A model generated the notes under the pieces. The model worked only from the letters and a program-made list of their open reading frames with translations. It was not told where the DNA came from and searched no databases. A stretch of DNA of 8,416 nt from Candidatus Coatesiibacteriota bacterium. GTDB taxonomy: Bacteria > B130-G9. The stretch spans positions 1-8,416 of the forward strand of contig JAFGIT010000386.1 of assembly GCA_016929465.1 (NCBI GenBank). The letters are read 5' to 3'. Numbering within the stretch: the first letter of the stretch is position 1; the number at the start of each line of letters is the position of its first letter. The position numbers were made by a program, and so were the translations under genes. Positions 6,308 to 8,416 of the stretch are shown here, in pieces.

Positions 6308-7967
6308 TTGTCGCTCCCTTCAATCGTGATCGATATCGCTCAGCGTCCCGTCGAAGCTCATTATCGCACACACCTGACGAGATATGAGACCAGGGCAGTA
6401 TCTCGCCCCATCGCCGCTCTCGCTGAGCGTAGAACTCAGGATTGATGTCCACCATCTTCCGCGCGGCGTGCCAGTCGAAGTCGGTCTCCGCAAGGGCAGA
6501 GACAAGGCGTGCAGAGCGACGGTCCCCACGCGATAGAGCGGCCTGCATGAACGCCCATTTGGGGACATCCGCATGCACGGACACCCCGCGCGTCGAGCCC
6601 AGGCCGACCTTGACGGCCTTTATGCGGCGTGCGAGCTCGCTCGGATCGAGCATCGCCTCCCACTGCAGAGGCGTCTGCGCTTTGGGAACGAATGAGGCAA
6701 CCGACACATTTATCAATACATCTCTCTTGCCGAGAGAACGCTCTTTGAGGCCGTGCTTCATCCGCTTCACAAGCGACACGATTTTCTCGACCTCATCCAT
6801 GGTCTCACCGGGCAGCCCGACCATGAAGTAGAGCTTGAGTGACCTGAAGCCGGCGCTTGCGACCTGGGCCGCTACCTCGATTAGCACATCATCAGAACAC
6901 TCCTTCGAGATTGCGGCTCTGAGATTCTCATCACCAGACTCTGGTGCGATGGTTATCGTCTGTTGACCTCCCCGCCTGAGTAAATCGAGGACAGCCGCGT
7001 CGATCCTATCAGCTCTGAGCGAGGATACGGTGATGCCCATGCCCATACCAAGCAGATTTTCCAGGATTTCAGGCAGATTCGGATGGTCGGCGACCGCTGA
7101 CCCGAGCAAACCGACCGCCTTGCGATAGGGCTTTATCTCCTTTGCCGCGTAAAGGATATCTTGGGGAGTCATGAATCGAGCGGGTCGATTGCAGTACGAG
7201 GCCATGCAGAATCTGCATGCTCTTGGGCAGCCCCTTACGGCCTCGACGAGCCCGACATGGCCGAATTCGGTATCCTCTGTGAAGATGACCGTCCGAGCCG
7301 GCTTCAGCGATTCTCTTGCCGTTGCTCTTCTCTCGACACCATTTCTGTCACCTTTCGCTTTGATTGTCGCCACTGTCCCGTCAGGTCCGTATTCGATCGT
7401 GAATAGGTTCGGGACATAGACACCATCGATTGCGGACACGCGGTCGAGAAGCTCCGACCTTTCGGCCTTCTCATACTTAGCGGAGAAGAGAACCTCTGCG
7501 AGCTCCAGGATTGCGAACTCACCGTCTCCGATGACGAAGGCGTCAACGAATTGTGCGAGTGGTTCGGGATTTGCACTGACCGCGCATCCGCCGGCGACTA
7601 CGAGCGGCTCCCCGAACGACCTGGCGCCCGCACTCGTCTCGATCCCGCTCATGCTCAAGAACCGAACGAGATTGGGGTAGTCATTTTCGAATGACATCGA
7701 GAACGCGATGACATCGAAGCGTGAGGGCAGCTCCCCGCTATCTGCGGAGACGGGCGCCGCCGTCTCTCCCCGCTGGGACCTCTCGGGGATGAAAGCTCGC
7801 TCGCAGCGAACAAAATCGAGCGAATTCAGCGCTGCATAGATGGTGTGGAAGCCGAGGTTCGACATCCCAACGAAGTAGCTATTCGGGAAGACGAGCAGGA
7901 CGTTCAGCTTCCCGCCCGGGTCCTTCCTGATTGCCCCTATCTCGCTGTATTTTTTTCCTATTCCCAT
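6294..7967 (-). CDS. B12-binding-domain radical SAM protein (TIGR03960-like)
   Basis: 557 residues from the ATG at 7967, chosen because AGGG (7974-7977) sits 6 bases upstream. The earlier in-frame ATG at 7997 has no ribosome site, and the one at 7973 abuts the AGGG. The N-terminal part (about 20-155) is a B12-binding-like Rossmann domain (VFPNSYFVGMSNLGFHTIY; VIGDGE at 145-150). It lacks the DxHxxG cobalamin-ligand motif, as I recall is usual in this family. The radical SAM core follows, with RGCPRACRFC carrying Cys247, Cys251 and Cys254 (CxxxCxxC, ligands of the 4Fe-4S cluster that cleaves S-adenosylmethionine), then APESGDENL and FMVGLPGET typical of the barrel. The C-terminal third has FVPKAQTPLQW, SRGDRR and LPWSHISSGV, which I recall from TIGR03960 proteins. 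The substrate is unknown. It is the first gene of a block with the CapA-like and beta-helix genes. Confidence 0.92.
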   Translation of the reverse strand: MGIGKKYSEIGAIRKDPGGKLNVLLVFPNSYFVGMSNLGFHTIYAALNSLDFVRCERAFIPERSQRGETAAPVSADSGELPSRFDVIAFSMSFENDYPNLVRFLSMSGIETSAGARSFGEPLVVAGGCAVSANPEPLAQFVDAFVIGDGEFAILELAEVLFSAKYEKAERSELLDRVSAIDGVYVPNLFTIEYGPDGTVATIKAKGDRNGVERRATARESLKPARTVIFTEDTEFGHVGLVEAVRGCPRACRFCMASYCNRPARFMTPQDILYAAKEIKPYRKAVGLLGSAVADHPNLPEILENLLGMGMGITVSSLRADRIDAAVLDLLRRGGQQTITIAPESGDENLRAAISKECSDDVLIEVAAQVASAGFRSLKLYFMVGLPGETMDEVEKIVSLVKRMKHGLKERSLGKRDVLINVSVASFVPKAQTPLQWEAMLDPSELARRIKAVKVGLGSTRGVSVHADVPKWAFMQAALSRGDRRSARLVSALAETDFDWHAARKMVDINPEFYAQRERRWGEILPWSHISSGVCDNELRRDAERYRSRLKGATNATG

Positions 7968-8043
7968 TTTCATCCCTGGTCTGCTGGCGAGCCACATCTA
8001 CATCGGAATCGAGCGCGATCCGAATTGATGAATGTGGCCCTGA

Positions 8044-8069
8044 TGAGCCAATGGCTCACAGTCATTATA
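8044..8069 (-). promoter_or_regulatory. Candidate promoter plus palindromic operator or 5' stem for the radical SAM gene
   Basis: Read on the minus strand, GGC-TATAAT-GACTG contains a perfect -10 hexamer (8064-8069). A poor TTTCCT lies at a 16-base spacing where the -35 should be. The predicted start, about 8057, falls at the edge of the interrupted palindrome TGAGCCAATGGCTCA (8044-8058: seven matching bases on each side of one central base). It could be an operator or a 5' hairpin of the transcript. The 5' untranslated region would be about 90 bases. Confidence 0.45.
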
Positions 8070-8196
8070 GCCGACGAACCAACAAAGGAAATCGGCACTT
8101 CGAACGAATGGGGGGCGTAAGGGTGCGACTCGAAATTGTAGGTAGGCCATCTCAAGCTCGTTTGGGGACGATGTCGGCTCGAATAAATATGCTCTC

Positions 8197-8223
8197 ATGC
8201 CTTTGAATGCCTCGAAGGGGCAT
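8197..8223. repeat. Inverted repeat 1, ATGCC stem
   Basis: ATGCC (8197-8201) pairs with GGCAT (8219-8223). G-T wobbles at two positions and one A-T pair can extend it inward, giving about eight pairs with a loop of about ten bases. ATGCC also occurs again inside the loop. This is the weakest of the five hairpins. Confidence 0.35.
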
Positions 8224-8234
8224 CACATGAGTAG

Positions 8235-8266
8235 CCGTAGGTGCAGGCCAAAGGCCAAGCCTACGG
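8235..8266. repeat. Inverted repeat 2, nested CCGTAGG hairpin
   Basis: CCGTAGGT (8235-8242) pairs with GCCTACGG (8259-8266): seven Watson-Crick pairs and one T-G wobble. A second pairing, GGCC (8246-8249) with GGCC (8253-8256) around AAA, nests inside it. The two-level stem suggests a folded RNA or a REP-like element, not a simple operator. Confidence 0.6.
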
Positions 8267-8283
8267 ACCATGAACCGTCATAG

Positions 8284-8332
8284 AAAAACTTCCTCCGCAC
8301 GCCAATCGCGAGCGATTGGCGTGCGGAGTAAG
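8284..8332 (-). terminator. 17-bp perfect palindrome, candidate minus-strand intrinsic terminator
   Basis: CTCCGCACGCCAATCGC (8293-8309), two bases, then its exact reverse complement (8312-8328). Beyond one C-T mismatch three more pairs follow (8289-8291 with 8330-8332). Read on the minus strand the stem is followed by TTTTT (plus-strand A run at 8284-8288), which fits an intrinsic terminator for a gene entering from the right edge. The plus strand has no T tract. The stem is unusually long and perfect for an ordinary terminator, so it may also be a mobile repeat or a bidirectional barrier. Confidence 0.55.
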
Positions 8333-8357
8333 AAACAAGGGCTGATTGACGTCCTCT

Positions 8358-8384
8358 GTACCCCACGCTTCCGCATGGGGCTAC
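8358..8384. repeat. Inverted repeat 3, CCCCA/TGGGG hairpin
   Basis: CCCCA (8361-8365) pairs with TGGGG (8376-8380); after a C-A mismatch, GC pairs with GC around TTCC. GTA (8358-8360) can pair with TAC (8382-8384) across a one-base bulge. From memory, similar GTAGCCCCATGC-type sequences recur between genes of planctomycete-like genomes, but this could not be searched. Confidence 0.5.
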
Positions 8385-8393
8385 CCACGGTCT

Positions 8394-8409
8394 CGCCCTT
8401 ATCAGGGCG
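8394..8409. repeat. Inverted repeat 4, CGCCCT/AGGGCG hairpin
   Basis: CGCCCT (8394-8399) pairs exactly with AGGGCG (8404-8409) around TATC. It lies 7 bases before the right edge, so the cluster may continue outside the window. Confidence 0.5.
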
Positions 8410-8416
8410 GCGATCA

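Larger units (their letters stand above)
8070..8416. other. Gene-free right end with repeated hairpins
   Basis: No supported gene lies between 8070 and the right edge. Frames up to 91 codons occur on the plus strand (8206) and up to 66 on the minus strand (8198), but they carry no ribosome site, no recognisable motif and biased composition. The first part up to 8196 shows nothing further; from 8197 on there is a run of inverted repeats, listed separately. Confidence 0.7.

Noticed and set aside
6442-6831. 129-codon plus-strand frame
   Set aside because: It is antisense to the conserved C-terminal part of the radical SAM protein and is Arg/Ser-rich in the way shadow frames are.
7998-8206. Small frames (61-91 codons) on both strands upstream of the radical SAM gene
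   Set aside because: They overlap one another, lack ribosome sites and motifs, and cover the predicted promoter.

Overview
The window looks like a piece of chromosome from an uncultured, probably Gram-negative bacterium of a deep or candidate lineage. The reasons are moderately GC-rich DNA with Shine-Dalgarno sites, TATAAT-like promoters, a secreted cysteine-rich beta-helix protein of a type common in environmental metagenome genomes, and a B12-binding-type radical SAM protein. Nothing here fixes the phylum. I see no rRNA, tRNA, CRISPR array, transposase or phage gene.

Layout. A plus-strand block (2-2955) holds the 3' part of a multi-pass membrane protein gene, a possible 17-codon ORF, a membrane-anchored TPR protein with a C-terminal beta-rich domain, and a small metallo-beta-lactamase-fold hydrolase. 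Gaps are short (53 and 33 bases), so these probably form one operon whose promoter lies left of the window. A 59-base convergent junction (2956-3014) separates it from a minus-strand block (7967 down to 3015). In transcription order that block is a TIGR03960-like radical SAM protein, a CapA-like metallophosphatase overlapping it by 14 bases, and a secreted parallel beta-helix protein with about fifteen 24-residue turns.

Regulation. A perfect TATAAT lies about 90 bases upstream of the radical SAM start. It is followed at the predicted +1 by the near-perfect palindrome TGAGCCAATGGCTCA. A second perfect TATAAT, followed by the palindrome TGCTCGAGCA, lies just upstream of the beta-helix gene. Both promoters have weak -35 regions.

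The right end (about 8070-8416) has no convincing gene. It carries a run of five inverted repeats between 8197 and 8409. One is a 17-bp perfect palindrome that, read on the minus strand, looks like an intrinsic terminator for a gene beyond the right edge. Together the hairpins resemble a REP/BIME-like mosaic.

How the genes fit together: the beta-helix, TPR and CapA-like proteins are all predicted to be exported or membrane-anchored, which suggests a cell-envelope theme. No pathway can be assigned from the sequence alone. The most unusual items are the paired cysteine ladder and higher-order duplication in the beta-helix protein, the hairpin cluster at the right end, and the palindromes at the two predicted transcription starts.
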